Source: Fimousia sp045616445
GTDB taxonomy: Bacteria > Bacillota > Clostridia > Lachnospirales > Lachnospiraceae
Length of the DNA stretch: 64,000 nt
NCBI GenBank assembly: GCA_045616445.1
Contig: JAZLGR010000014.1
Coordinates: forward strand, 6,244 to 70,243
Direction: 5' to 3'
Both the position numbers and the translations under genes were made by a program. This document shows, piece by piece, positions 6,093 through 15,310 of this stretch (its first letter is position 1; each line of letters starts with the position of its first letter). The notes below the pieces were generated by a model, which was given only the letters and a program-made list of their open reading frames with translations, was not told the origin of the DNA and ran no database searches.

Positions 6093-8657
6093 ATGGGTTT
6101 ATTTGATAAGATATTTGGAACACACAGTGACAAAGAAATCAAACGTATTACAAAGGTAGTGGACAAAATTGAAAGTCTTGAATCTAAGATGGAAAAGCTG
6201 TCCGATGACGATTTAAGACAGAACACTGTGATCTTTAAAAACAGACTGGAGAATGGAGAAACACTTGATGACATTCTTCCAGAAGCATTTGCCACAGTTC
6301 GTGAAGCAGCAAAACGTACACTGAATATGAGACATTACCGTGTACAGCTCATTGGTGGTATCATTCTTCACCAGGGCCGTATTGCCGAAATGAAAACTGG
6401 TGAAGGTAAGACTTTGGTAGCAACCCTTCCAGCATACCTGAATGCATTGAGCGGCAAGGGTGTTCACATCGTTACTGTCAATGAATACTTAGCAAAACGA
6501 GATGCTGAGTGGATGGGTCAGATCCATACATTTTTAGGTCTTTCTGTTGGTGTGATCACCAATGATATGAATACTGCTCAGAGACAGGAGATGTACGGCT
6601 GCGACATCACTTATGTGACAAACAACGAATTAGGGTTCGACTACTTACGTGACAACATGGTAAATGAAAAAGAACGTCTCGTTCAGAGAGAGTTAAACTA
6701 TGCCATCGTCGACGAAGTTGACTCCGTTCTCATTGATGAAGCGAGAACACCATTGATTATTTCCGGTCAGAGCGGTAAATCCACAGACCTCTACCGCATG
6801 TGCGATATGCTTGCACGTACCATGGAACGAGGCTCCTCTGACGGTGAAATCTCCAAGATCGATGCATTGATGAACGATGTGGTAGAAGAAGACGGAGATT
6901 TCCTTGTAAATGAAAAAGATAAGAACGTACTCTTAACTGCAGACGGTGTGGCTAAGATTGAAAAGTTCTTTGGTATCGACAACCTTGCAGATCCGGAACA
7001 TCTGACATTACAGCATAATATGATCCTTGCTCTTCGTGCTCATAATTTAATGTTCAAGGATAAGGATTACGTTGTAAAAGACAATGAAGTACTCATCGTT
7101 GATGAATTCACCGGACGTATCATGCCGGGACGTCGTTACTCCGATGGTCTCCATCAGGCAATTGAAGCGAAGGAACATGTAAAAGTAAACAGAGAATCCA
7201 AAACACTTGCTACCATTACATTCCAGAACTTCTTCAATAAATATGCAAAGAAAGCAGGTATGACAGGTACTGCTTTAACAGAAGAAAACGAATTCAGAGA
7301 AATCTACGGCATGGACGTTATTGTAATCCCAACCAACATGCCGGTTATTCGTAAGGATCATAACGATTCTATCTATAAAACAAGAAAAGAAAAACTCAAT
7401 GCTGTTTGTGATGAGATTGAATATTCCCACAGCAAGGGGCAGCCAGTCTTAGTTGGTACCATCACAATCGAAGCATCTGAAGAATTAAGCTTAATGCTTC
7501 GCAGACGTGGCATCAAGCATAACGTACTGAATGCGAAATTCCATGAACAGGAAGCAGAAATCGTATCCCATGCAGGGGAAATCGGATCCGTAACCATCGC
7601 AACCAACATGGCTGGTCGAGGAACCGATATCAAGCTTGAAGATGGCGTGGCTGAACTTGGCGGTCTGAAGATTATCGGTACAGAACGTCATGAATCCAGA
7701 CGAATCGATAACCAGTTACGAGGCCGTTCCGGTCGTCAGGGTGACCCTGGTGAATCCAAGTTCTACTTATCCTTAGAGGATGACCTGATGCGTTTATTCG
7801 GTTCTGAACGAATGATTGCCGTTTACAACACCTTAGGTATTCCGGAAGGAGAAGAAATCCAGCATAAGACAATCACCAATACCATCGAAAAAGCACAGAA
7901 GAAGATTGAAAATAACAACTTTGGTATTCGTAAGAATTTATTAGAATATGACCAGGTAAATAATGAACAGAGAGAAATTATTTACGAAGAACGTCGCCGT
8001 GTATTAGACGGAGAAGACATGAAGGATGTAATCCGCAGAATGATGACAGATACGGTTGGTCGTCATGTAGATGCACTGATCAGCGACGAAGTGCCAGTGG
8101 AAGAATGGGATGTTCAGAGCTTAAACAGAGAACTCATCCGCATCGCACCATTTGGCAAGATTGAACTGAGTGATGAAGACAAGAGAAATGCAAATCACTT
8201 GAAAGAACGTCTTCAGGATCAGATCTTAGCCCTCTATGATGAAAAGGAAAAAGAATTAGAAGATCACGATGTACGTGAAATCGAAAGAATCTTACTGCTT
8301 AATATCATTGACCGTAAGTGGATGGATCATATCGATGATATGGACCAGTTACGTCAGGGTATCGGTCTTGCTGCATACGCACAGAGAGACCCATTGGTAG
8401 AATATCGTTTCCAGGGATTTGATATGTTCGAAGCGATGACTCAGTCCATTCAGGAAGAAGTCGCAACTGCACTGTTCCATGTTCGTGTGGAAACTAAGGT
8501 AGAAAAAGACGAAACTCCTGAAATTACAAGCACAAACAAAGACGAAGCAACCAAGAAAGCTCCGAAAAAACGTAAGGAAGCCAAGATTGGACGTAATGCT
8601 CCTTGTCCATGCGGCAGTGGCAAGAAATACAAAAACTGTTGTGGAAGAGGGAAATAA
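6093..8657 (+). CDS. secA: preprotein translocase ATPase SecA
   Basis: The 854-residue protein drives post-translational export through SecYEG. Visible features are Walker A in EMKTGEGKTL (about 100), the DEVDSVLIDEARTPL helicase motif, MTGTA, the NMAGRGTDI and GRSGRQGDPG motifs of the second motor domain, the WMDHIDDMDQLRQGI scaffold/finger region, and a C-terminal zinc motif CPCGSGKKYKNCCG that binds SecB or ribosomes in relatives. The start at 6093 gives the family N-terminus MGLFDKIFG with AGGAG 7 nt upstream. prfB follows after 2 nt, so the two are probably co-transcribed. Confidence 0.97.
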   Translation: MGLFDKIFGTHSDKEIKRITKVVDKIESLESKMEKLSDDDLRQNTVIFKNRLENGETLDDILPEAFATVREAAKRTLNMRHYRVQLIGGIILHQGRIAEMKTGEGKTLVATLPAYLNALSGKGVHIVTVNEYLAKRDAEWMGQIHTFLGLSVGVITNDMNTAQRQEMYGCDITYVTNNELGFDYLRDNMVNEKERLVQRELNYAIVDEVDSVLIDEARTPLIISGQSGKSTDLYRMCDMLARTMERGSSDGEISKIDALMNDVVEEDGDFLVNEKDKNVLLTADGVAKIEKFFGIDNLADPEHLTLQHNMILALRAHNLMFKDKDYVVKDNEVLIVDEFTGRIMPGRRYSDGLHQAIEAKEHVKVNRESKTLATITFQNFFNKYAKKAGMTGTALTEENEFREIYGMDVIVIPTNMPVIRKDHNDSIYKTRKEKLNAVCDEIEYSHSKGQPVLVGTITIEASEELSLMLRRRGIKHNVLNAKFHEQEAEIVSHAGEIGSVTIATNMAGRGTDIKLEDGVAELGGLKIIGTERHESRRIDNQLRGRSGRQGDPGESKFYLSLEDDLMRLFGSERMIAVYNTLGIPEGEEIQHKTITNTIEKAQKKIENNNFGIRKNLLEYDQVNNEQREIIYEERRRVLDGEDMKDVIRRMMTDTVGRHVDALISDEVPVEEWDVQSLNRELIRIAPFGKIELSDEDKRNANHLKERLQDQILALYDEKEKELEDHDVREIERILLLNIIDRKWMDHIDDMDQLRQGIGLAAYAQRDPLVEYRFQGFDMFEAMTQSIQEEVATALFHVRVETKVEKDETPEITSTNKDEATKKAPKKRKEAKIGRNAPCPCGSGKKYKNCCGRGK

Positions 8658-8659
8658 AA

Positions 8660-9772
8660 GTGGTTGAATTAGATCAGTTTAAGTATAAAATCGGAACATA
8701 TGAAGAACCGCTCTGTGAATTAGCCGGTGCTCTTGGTTTAGAACCGAAGCAGGAACGAATTGATCAATTGGAAGCCGATATGGAAGCACCTGATTTCTGG
8801 GATGATGTTACATCATCCCAGAATGTTATGAAAGAACTGAAGCAGCTGAAGGATGTTGTGGATGCCTACAAGGCGATTTCAGAAACATTTGACGACATCC
8901 AGACCATGATCGAGATGGGATATGAAGAGGAAGATGAGGATCTGATTCCGGAGATCAAAGATATGATCGAAGCATTCGAAGCAGATTTCGATGCCCTTCG
9001 CATCGGAACATTGTTATCCGGTGAGTATGACAAGGAAGATGCCATCTTAAGCCTGAATGCAGGTGCCGGCGGAACTGAATCCTGCGACTGGGTCAGCATG
9101 CTGTTTCGTATGTATTCCAAGTGGGCAGAGAAGAAGGGCTACAAAACCCAGATTCTTGACTATCTGGACGGAGACGTGGCAGGCATCAAATCGGTTACCA
9201 TGCAGGTTTCCGGTGAAAATGCGTACGGCTTCTTAAAATCTGAGAAGGGTATTCACCGTTTGGTTCGAATCTCTCCATTTAATGCAGCTGGTAAGAGACA
9301 GACATCCTTTGCATCCTGCGATATTATGCCGGATATTCAGACGGAGATTAATATTGAGATTGCGGATGACGATATCCGAATCGATACCTACCGATCCTCC
9401 GGAGCCGGTGGACAGCACATCAACAAAACCGATTCTGCCATCCGAATCACCCATCTTCCAACCGGAACCGTGGTTCAGTGTCAGAATGAGCGTTCCCAGA
9501 AACAGAATAAGGATAAGGCGATGCAGATGTTAAAGGCAAAGCTTTATATTCTGAAGGAAGAAGAGCGCAAGGCAGAGCTTTCTGGTATTCGAGGTGAAGT
9601 GATGGATAACGGCTGGGGCAGCCAGATCCGTTCCTACGTTCTTCAGCCATATACTATGGTGAAGGATCACCGCACCAATGAAGAAAGCGGTAATCCATCT
9701 GCAGTGTTGGATGGAGCCTTAGATGCCTTCATGAATGCCTATTTAAAATGGGAAAATCTGAAGCAAATCTAA
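8660..9772 (+). CDS. prfB: peptide chain release factor 2
   Basis: The 370-residue protein reads UGA and UAA stop codons. It has the RF2-specific recognition motif SPF in RISPFNAAG and the catalytic GGQ in SSGAGGQHINKTDSAIR. The start is taken as GTG 8660, preceded by GGAAGAGGGA at the end of secA, because the sequence from there (VVELDQFKYKIGTYEEPL) looks like the family N-terminus. The reading frame is continuous: the in-frame UGA and programmed +1 shift found in many prfB genes are absent, so the usual autoregulation by RF2 level is missing. It lies 2 nt after secA. Confidence 0.95.
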   Translation: MVELDQFKYKIGTYEEPLCELAGALGLEPKQERIDQLEADMEAPDFWDDVTSSQNVMKELKQLKDVVDAYKAISETFDDIQTMIEMGYEEEDEDLIPEIKDMIEAFEADFDALRIGTLLSGEYDKEDAILSLNAGAGGTESCDWVSMLFRMYSKWAEKKGYKTQILDYLDGDVAGIKSVTMQVSGENAYGFLKSEKGIHRLVRISPFNAAGKRQTSFASCDIMPDIQTEINIEIADDDIRIDTYRSSGAGGQHINKTDSAIRITHLPTGTVVQCQNERSQKQNKDKAMQMLKAKLYILKEEERKAELSGIRGEVMDNGWGSQIRSYVLQPYTMVKDHRTNEESGNPSAVLDGALDAFMNAYLKWENLKQI

Positions 9773-9791
9773 AACAAATATAAAATTAAAC

Positions 9792-9820
9792 TTGTTTATA
9801 GTGTCAAAACATGATAGTAT
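9792..9820 (+). promoter_or_regulatory. promoter of the ACT-hom-lysC operon
   Basis: TTGTTT (9792-9797) and TAGTAT (9815-9820) are 17 bp apart, with TGa before the -10. The leader to the first gene is about 50 nt and contains a weak CTGAC/GTCAG hairpin. No riboswitch was recognised. Confidence 0.6.
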
Positions 9821-9876
9821 TTGTAACTGACGGACATTGTGCTTGTCAGAAAGACACAAATTGAGTGGAGGTTATC

Positions 9877-10320
9877 ATGTCAGAAGATACAAAATATTTT
9901 GTGATTCGTAAGAAGGCCGTTCCTGAAGTATTACTCAAAGTAGTTGAGGTACAGAAGATCTTAGATTCTGATCCTGCCAAGACCATTCAGGATGCGACTT
10001 ATGAAGTGGGAATCAGCAGAAGTTCCTACTATAAATATAAAGATGATATTTTTCCATTCCATGACAGCAAACATGGAAGGAACATTACCTGTGTAATTGA
10101 GATGCGAGACTGTCCGGGAATCATTTCCTCGGTTTTGAATATATTCGCACAATATCATACCAATATTCTGACGATCCATCAGGCTATTCCGATCAACGGA
10201 GTTGGCGTACTGACATTGAGTGTGGATATTTTATCCATTACAACTGATGTATCAGCCATGCTTGATGAAGTGGAACATTTGGACAGAATTATTAGCGTAA
10301 AAATTATTGCAAGAGAGTGA
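9877..10320 (+). CDS. ACT domain-containing protein, PheB/UPF0735 family
   Basis: The 147-residue protein has an N-terminal helical, HTH-like part (about 15-55, with DATYEVGISRSSYYKYKDDI) and a C-terminal ACT domain (about 70-145, with MRDCPGIISSVLNIFAQYHT). ACT domains bind amino acids, so it is probably a regulatory sensor rather than an enzyme. Its position just before hom and lysC fits aspartate-family amino acid sensing (inference). ATG 9877 is chosen over GTG 9865 because TGGAGG lies 5 nt before it. The next gene starts 7 nt after its stop. Confidence 0.85.
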   Translation: MSEDTKYFVIRKKAVPEVLLKVVEVQKILDSDPAKTIQDATYEVGISRSSYYKYKDDIFPFHDSKHGRNITCVIEMRDCPGIISSVLNIFAQYHTNILTIHQAIPINGVGVLTLSVDILSITTDVSAMLDEVEHLDRIISVKIIARE

Positions 10321-10327
10321 GATAAAT

Positions 10328-11554
10328 ATGATTAATATAGCTATTTTAGGTTACGGTACAGTTGGATCAGGTGTATTTGAAGTGTTCCGTACAAACAAGG
10401 AAAGCATTGCCAAGCGTGTAGGCGATGAAGTAAACGTAAAATATGTACTGGATATCAAGGAATTCCCTGCAGATGATCCAGTTAATGAAGTATTGACAAG
10501 AGATTTTGATGAAATCTTAAATGATGAGGAAGTAAAAATCGTAGTAGAAGTATTAGGTGGTGTGGAACCATCCAATACATGGGCAACCAAGTGTCTCGAA
10601 CATGGCAAGAGCGTATGTACTTCCAACAAAGAATTAGTTGCAAAACACGGTGCAAGATTAATCGCACTTGCAAAAGAACACAATGTAAATTTCTTCTTTG
10701 AAGCAAGTGTTGGCGGCGGTATTCCAATTATCCGTCCATTGATCAACTGTGTAACAGCAGATGAAGTGTTAGAAATTTCCGGTATCTTAAATGGTACTAC
10801 AAACTATATGTTAACAAAGATGACAGACGAAGGCGCAGATTACAATTCCGTACTTCGTGATGCACAGGCTAAGGGATATGCAGAGCTTCATCCGGAAGCT
10901 GACGTGGAAGGCTACGATGCATGTCGTAAGATTGCAATCTTAACTTCCCTTGCATATGGAAAACAGGTTGATTTTGAAGATATCTACACAGAAGGTATCA
11001 CAAAAATCACTGATATGGATATTACCTATGCAAAAGCAATGAACAAGAAGATCAAGCTTCTCGGCACAAGCTGTGAAATTGATGGAGAGGTTTATGCCAT
11101 GGTGGCACCTTTCATGATCGGCGCATATCATCCTTTATATAATGTCAATGATGTATTCAACGCTGTATTCGTAAAGGGTAACATGGTTGATGATCTGATG
11201 TTCTATGGTAAGGGCGCTGGTAAGCTTCCAACTGCTTCCGCAGTATCTGCAGACGTGGTTGAAGCTGCAAAAAACCTTGGAAGAACATTACCAATCATCT
11301 GGGAACAGGATAAATTAGAACTCGCTCCACATGGACAGTTCAAACACAATTTCTTTGTTCGCGTGGAAGATGCAGATGAAGCAATGATCGACCGCATTGA
11401 GAATATATTTGGTGGCGTGTTACCAGTCGAACTTCCAGAAGATGAAGTCATTGAAGGTGAATATGCATTTATGACTCCGGTTATGAAAGAAGAAGAATTC
11501 AACAGCATTGTGGAAGAATTAGATCAGGTAGTCAGCGTAATCCGTGTAAAATAA
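10328..11554 (+). CDS. hom: homoserine dehydrogenase
   Basis: The 408-residue enzyme reduces aspartate semialdehyde to homoserine on the branch to threonine and methionine. It begins with the NAD(P) Rossmann motif GYGTVGSGV, carries NGTTNYML and GAGKLPTASAVSAD of the catalytic domain, and ends in an ACT-like domain (about 330-408) expected to sense threonine. The start at 10328 (MINIAILGYG) is chosen over 10307, which would overlap the ACT gene. The Shine-Dalgarno site is weak (GAGTGAGAT), so coupling to the gene 7 nt upstream is likely. lysC follows after 22 nt. Confidence 0.96.
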   Translation: MINIAILGYGTVGSGVFEVFRTNKESIAKRVGDEVNVKYVLDIKEFPADDPVNEVLTRDFDEILNDEEVKIVVEVLGGVEPSNTWATKCLEHGKSVCTSNKELVAKHGARLIALAKEHNVNFFFEASVGGGIPIIRPLINCVTADEVLEISGILNGTTNYMLTKMTDEGADYNSVLRDAQAKGYAELHPEADVEGYDACRKIAILTSLAYGKQVDFEDIYTEGITKITDMDITYAKAMNKKIKLLGTSCEIDGEVYAMVAPFMIGAYHPLYNVNDVFNAVFVKGNMVDDLMFYGKGAGKLPTASAVSADVVEAAKNLGRTLPIIWEQDKLELAPHGQFKHNFFVRVEDADEAMIDRIENIFGGVLPVELPEDEVIEGEYAFMTPVMKEEEFNSIVEELDQVVSVIRVK

Positions 11555-11576
11555 TCAGTTTTTTAGGAGAAGAGAA

Positions 11577-12788
11577 ATGTTAATTGTTAAGAAGTTTGGC
11601 GGAACCTCCGTAGGCAATAAAGAAAGAATCTTCAATGTGGCAAAAAGATGTATTGAAGATTATCAGAAGGGGAATGATATTGTCGTTGTATTATCTGCAA
11701 TGGGCAAGATGACAGATGAATTGATCGCAGAAGCCCGCGATATCAACCCGAATCCATCCAAAAGAGAGATGGATATGCTCTATACCATTGGGGAACAGAA
11801 ATCTGTTGCGTTAATGGCAATGGCGATGAATGCCCTTGGAGCTCCGGCAGTTTCTTTGAATGCTTTTCAGGTAGCAATGCATTCCACTAATAAGTATGGC
11901 AATGCCCGCCTGAAGAGAATCGATACCGAACGCATCAATCATGAACTGGATCAGAGAAAGATTGTCTTAGTAACTGGCTTCCAGGGAATTGATCAGTACA
12001 ACAATTATACAACATTGGGTCGTGGAGGTTCCGATACCACTGCAGTGGCCCTTGCAGCAGCACTTCGTGCCGATGCATGTGAAATCTATACAGACGTGGA
12101 AGGCGTTTACACTGCTGACCCACGTAAAGTACCAGATGCACGCAAATTAAAGGAAATCACATACAATGAGATGTTAGAGCTTGCAACCCTTGGCGCAGGC
12201 GTACTGCACAATCGCTGTGTAGAGCTTGCCAAGAAAAACGGGGTACAGATCATCGTGCGTTCTTCTTTAAATAATGCACCTGGAACCGTTGTCAAATCCT
12301 TCACTGCCATGAGAGACCGTGTCGTATGCGGCGTGGCAGGTGACCGTGATGCAGCACGTATCGCTGTTCTTGGTGTAAAGAATGAACCGGGAACTGCATT
12401 TAAGCTTTTTAACATTCTTGCAAGACATAACATCAACGTGGATATTATCCTGCAGTCTGTTGGACACGAAGGAAAGAAGGATATCTCCTTTACAGTAAGA
12501 GAAGATCTGGTGCAGGAAGCCGTTGAATGTATTAAGAATAACTTTAACAGCAAAAAATATGATTCCATTGACGTGGAAGAAAAGATTGCCATGGTATCCG
12601 TAGTCGGAGCCGGCATGTTAGATCATCCGGGCGTGGCAAGAAAGATGTTCCAGGCTTTATATGAAGCAGGCATCAATATTCGCATGATTTCCACTTCTGA
12701 AATTCGCGTAACCGTACTCGTAAACGAAGATGAAATGGAAGATGCAATGAGAGCGGCTCACAAAGCATTTGCCTTAGATGAAGAGTAG
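11577..12788 (+). CDS. lysC: aspartate kinase
   Basis: The 403-residue enzyme phosphorylates L-aspartate, the first step to lysine, threonine, methionine and diaminopimelate. Motifs are KKFGGTSVGN at the N-terminus, GRGGSDTTAVALAAAL, and EIYTDVEGVYTADPR. Two C-terminal ACT units (about 265-400) are the usual feedback site. TTAGGAGAAGAG precedes the ATG. It is the third gene of an ACT-hom-lysC operon, and a lysozyme gene begins 4 nt after its stop. Confidence 0.96.
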   Translation: MLIVKKFGGTSVGNKERIFNVAKRCIEDYQKGNDIVVVLSAMGKMTDELIAEARDINPNPSKREMDMLYTIGEQKSVALMAMAMNALGAPAVSLNAFQVAMHSTNKYGNARLKRIDTERINHELDQRKIVLVTGFQGIDQYNNYTTLGRGGSDTTAVALAAALRADACEIYTDVEGVYTADPRKVPDARKLKEITYNEMLELATLGAGVLHNRCVELAKKNGVQIIVRSSLNNAPGTVVKSFTAMRDRVVCGVAGDRDAARIAVLGVKNEPGTAFKLFNILARHNINVDIILQSVGHEGKKDISFTVREDLVQEAVECIKNNFNSKKYDSIDVEEKIAMVSVVGAGMLDHPGVARKMFQALYEAGINIRMISTSEIRVTVLVNEDEMEDAMRAAHKAFALDEE

Positions 12789-12792
12789 AACG

Positions 12793-14160
12793 ATGATGAA
12801 GAGAGTAGTAAGTTTTGTTTTGATTTTCTGCCTGCTCTTATCCGGATGGAAGTTTCCGGTCATGGTTCATGCAGCAGAGATAACCGCAAAAGTAGATACA
12901 ACAACCGGTGTGAAGGAGCTTGATAAAGCCATGGGTGATAGCTACAGCGAAGATCCTCATATGGAAGCACAGATCACTCCAAGAGGTGCCCTGCCATCTG
13001 CACCAAAGGGAACCATTGCAAAGGGCGTGGATCTCTCCCATCATGACACGGTCACAGATTTTGGCAAGCTTGCAAAGGCTGTCGATTTTGTCATCATTCG
13101 TGTGGGATATGGACAGGACATGACCAGTCAGGACGACAGAAAGTTTGAAGAACATGTAAAGGGCTGTCGTGACAACAATATTCCATTTGGCTTATACCTC
13201 TATTCCTACGCAACCACAGCTGAGGCAGCCACCAGTGAAGGTGCCCATGCCTTAAGACAGGCCAAGAAGGTTGCCGGGTGGGGTGCGCAGGTATCTCTTC
13301 CAATCTATTACGATATGGAGGATGCCGGACAGAAAGCCGTATCCAAGGCGAAGAAGGCAACATTTGCCAAGAATTTCTGTGCACCATTAGATCAGGCTGG
13401 ATTTACAACAGGTATTTATGCCAACTTAGACTGGTGGAACAACCAGCTGACTGACAGCTATTTTGACACAAAGACCAAGTGGGTGGCACAGTATAATACC
13501 ACATGCAAGTATACTAAGGAGTATTCAATCTGGCAGTGTGCAGAGGATGCAACCGTTGCCGGTATCAGCAATAAGTGTGATTATAACTATATGATTAAGA
13601 ATGTCTTCCTTGATGTGCCAAATGCAAACGGGCCGGTGGAATTGGAACCACAGCCGGTAGAAAGAGTGCCGATCAAGAACGCATCCATCGCTGCAATTCC
13701 AGAGCAGAATTATACCGGAGACAAGATCAAGCCTGCAGTGAAAGTAACCTATCAGGGTAAAAAGCTGGTGAAGGGAACCGATTATACGGTGAAGCTTTCC
13801 AACTATATAATGCCTGGAAAGGCAACCGTGAAGGTGACAGGAATGGGTGCATTCGAAGGAACAAAGACCACTTATTTCTATATCATCCCGTCTGTTCCGG
13901 TAGTTAGTTCAGTGAAAGCCACTTCCACTTATGTCAAAGCGACCTGGAAAGAAGTGCCGGGGGCAAGCGGTTACCGCGTAGCCTGGGCGGTGAAAGGAAG
14001 CTCTGATTATACAAAGAAGAATACCACAGCCTTCAGCAAGAAGATTACAGGGCTGAAGCATGGAAAAACCTATAAGGTAAGGGTCAGATCCTACGTGATC
14101 GTGGATGAGAAGAAGTACTACAGTCCTTATACGGCTGTTACTTATATCAAATATAAATAA
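12793..14160 (+). CDS. secreted GH25 lysozyme with Ig-like and FN3-like C-terminal domains
   Basis: The 455-residue protein has a signal peptide (about 1-28) and a GH25 muramidase domain (about 78-280): KGVDLSHHD opens the barrel, and YYDMEDAG carries the D-x-E catalytic pair. GH25 enzymes hydrolyse the MurNAc-GlcNAc bond. Then come one Ig-like or MBG-like repeat (about 290-370, with YTG...PAVKVTYQGKKL) and one fibronectin type III-like domain (about 375-455, with WKEVPGASGYRV). No choline- or LysM-type binding domain is present. The start is placed at ATG 12793 (12796 is equally possible) because ATG 12778 lies inside lysC without a ribosome site. Co-transcription with lysC is likely but the functional link is unclear. 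Confidence 0.88.
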   Translation: MMKRVVSFVLIFCLLLSGWKFPVMVHAAEITAKVDTTTGVKELDKAMGDSYSEDPHMEAQITPRGALPSAPKGTIAKGVDLSHHDTVTDFGKLAKAVDFVIIRVGYGQDMTSQDDRKFEEHVKGCRDNNIPFGLYLYSYATTAEAATSEGAHALRQAKKVAGWGAQVSLPIYYDMEDAGQKAVSKAKKATFAKNFCAPLDQAGFTTGIYANLDWWNNQLTDSYFDTKTKWVAQYNTTCKYTKEYSIWQCAEDATVAGISNKCDYNYMIKNVFLDVPNANGPVELEPQPVERVPIKNASIAAIPEQNYTGDKIKPAVKVTYQGKKLVKGTDYTVKLSNYIMPGKATVKVTGMGAFEGTKTTYFYIIPSVPVVSSVKATSTYVKATWKEVPGASGYRVAWAVKGSSDYTKKNTTAFSKKITGLKHGKTYKVRVRSYVIVDEKKYYSPYTAVTYIKYK

Positions 14161-14183
14161 GCATAAATATGAATAAACATAAA

Positions 14184-14215
14184 AATCCCGCAGTTTCAGG
14201 ACTGCGGGATTGTTG
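14184..14215. terminator. bidirectional terminator between lysozyme gene and degV
   Basis: The perfect 11-bp stem AATCCCGCAGT / ACTGCGGGATT has a six-base loop. On the minus strand it is followed by TTTTT, so it suits degV best. On plus it is followed by GTTGTTTTC. Confidence 0.85.
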
Positions 14216-14226
14216 TTTTCACATTC

Positions 14227-15099
14227 TTAATATTCTAATTTCTTTTCGATGGTTACGGCAAGGGCGCCATCACCGATATGGCAGGATACACTTAAGCTTA
14301 ATGGAAGAATTGGGATTTCTTCTTCGCTCAGTGGGAAATGTTCCGTTAATTCCCTGCGGAAGGCTTCGGCTGCCTTTGGACATTCTGTGTGGCAGACGCC
14401 GATTCTGACATTATCCACTCCGCCAAAACGTTCGTTGGCATCTCTGACTGCCTGTTCTACCATGATCGCACGGCCTTTTTTTGCTGTACGGGCTTTGGCG
14501 AAGGAGTCTAACTTTTCACCCTGGATCTGTAATACCGGTTTGATCTTTAATAATGTTGCAAGGGCAGCGGCAGCAGGTGTGATACGACCGCCTTTCTTTA
14601 AGTATTTTAAGGTATCCATAACGATATAGATACTGGAATCGAATTTGGTTTCCATTAATCGATCATGTATTTCCTGACCAGTATAGCCCTTTTCTGCCAT
14701 GCCTTTGGCGTCAAGGACAGAAGAAATCATGGTGTGGGCGATACGTTGGTTATCCACAACGAAGACTCTGCCTTCATATTCGTCCTCAGAAGCTAACATC
14801 ATGGCTGTCTGACAGCTGCCGGATAAACCGGAGGACATCGGAATGTGGATGATCTGTTCAAATCCCTCTGCAAATAAGTTATCCCAGGTGTCGGTAACTT
14901 CTGCAGGAGAAGGCTGGGATGTGGAAACATCTGCGTCCCCCTTTAAAAATGTATAAAACTCTTCCTGAGTTAAGTTGATATCTTCTAAATAAGTTTCGCC
15001 ATTGATATAGAATGGCATCGGAATGACGGTTACGCCTAATCGTTTCGCTTCCATCTGTGTGATTCCGCTGTTGGAATCCGTTACGATTGCGATGTTCAT
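14227..15099 (-). CDS. DegV family fatty acid-binding protein
   Basis: The 290-residue protein starts MNIAIVTDSNSGI, has TSQPSPAEV (about 60-68), the SSGLSGS loop and a C-terminal domain ending in HIGDGALAV. DegV/FakB proteins bind a fatty acid and present it to the FakA kinase for phosphorylation before use in phospholipids. No fakA lies nearby. GGAGGGG precedes the ATG on the minus strand. It is one of only two minus-strand genes here and diverges from cysK. Confidence 0.9.
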   Translation of the reverse strand: MNIAIVTDSNSGITQMEAKRLGVTVIPMPFYINGETYLEDINLTQEEFYTFLKGDADVSTSQPSPAEVTDTWDNLFAEGFEQIIHIPMSSGLSGSCQTAMMLASEDEYEGRVFVVDNQRIAHTMISSVLDAKGMAEKGYTGQEIHDRLMETKFDSSIYIVMDTLKYLKKGGRITPAAAALATLLKIKPVLQIQGEKLDSFAKARTAKKGRAIMVEQAVRDANERFGGVDNVRIGVCHTECPKAAEAFRRELTEHFPLSEEEIPILPLSLSVSCHIGDGALAVTIEKKLEY

Positions 15100-15150
15100 A
15101 CTTTACCCCTCCATGTGCTTGTGTAATTATATATTATAAAGATGTTTGAT

Positions 15151-15179
15151 ATTATAAATATTTTTAAAAGTGTTATCAA
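15151..15179 (-). promoter_or_regulatory. promoter of degV
   Basis: On the minus strand TTGATA (plus 15174-15179) and TATAAT (plus 15151-15156) are separated by 17 bp. Confidence 0.7.
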
Positions 15180-15247
15180 AATTAAAAGTATTGTATCATC
15201 TTATAGTGTAAAAGTAAATGACTGCAAATAATTTCTATAATTATTGC

Positions 15248-15276
15248 TTTTCATAAACCTACTTTTTCGGTATAAT
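15248..15276 (+). promoter_or_regulatory. promoter of cysK
   Basis: A perfect TATAAT (15271-15276) has a weak -35 TTTTCA (15248-15253) 17 bp upstream. No S-box or T-box leader fits in the roughly 27-nt leader that follows. Confidence 0.55.
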
Positions 15277-15310
15277 AAAGCTTAACGTATTATTAGGAGG
15301 ATAGGTATAC

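Noticed and set aside
9821..9876. Lysine or threonine riboswitch or T-box before the hom-lysC operon
   Set aside because: The leader is only about 50 nt and shows only a weak 5-bp hairpin, too short for those elements.
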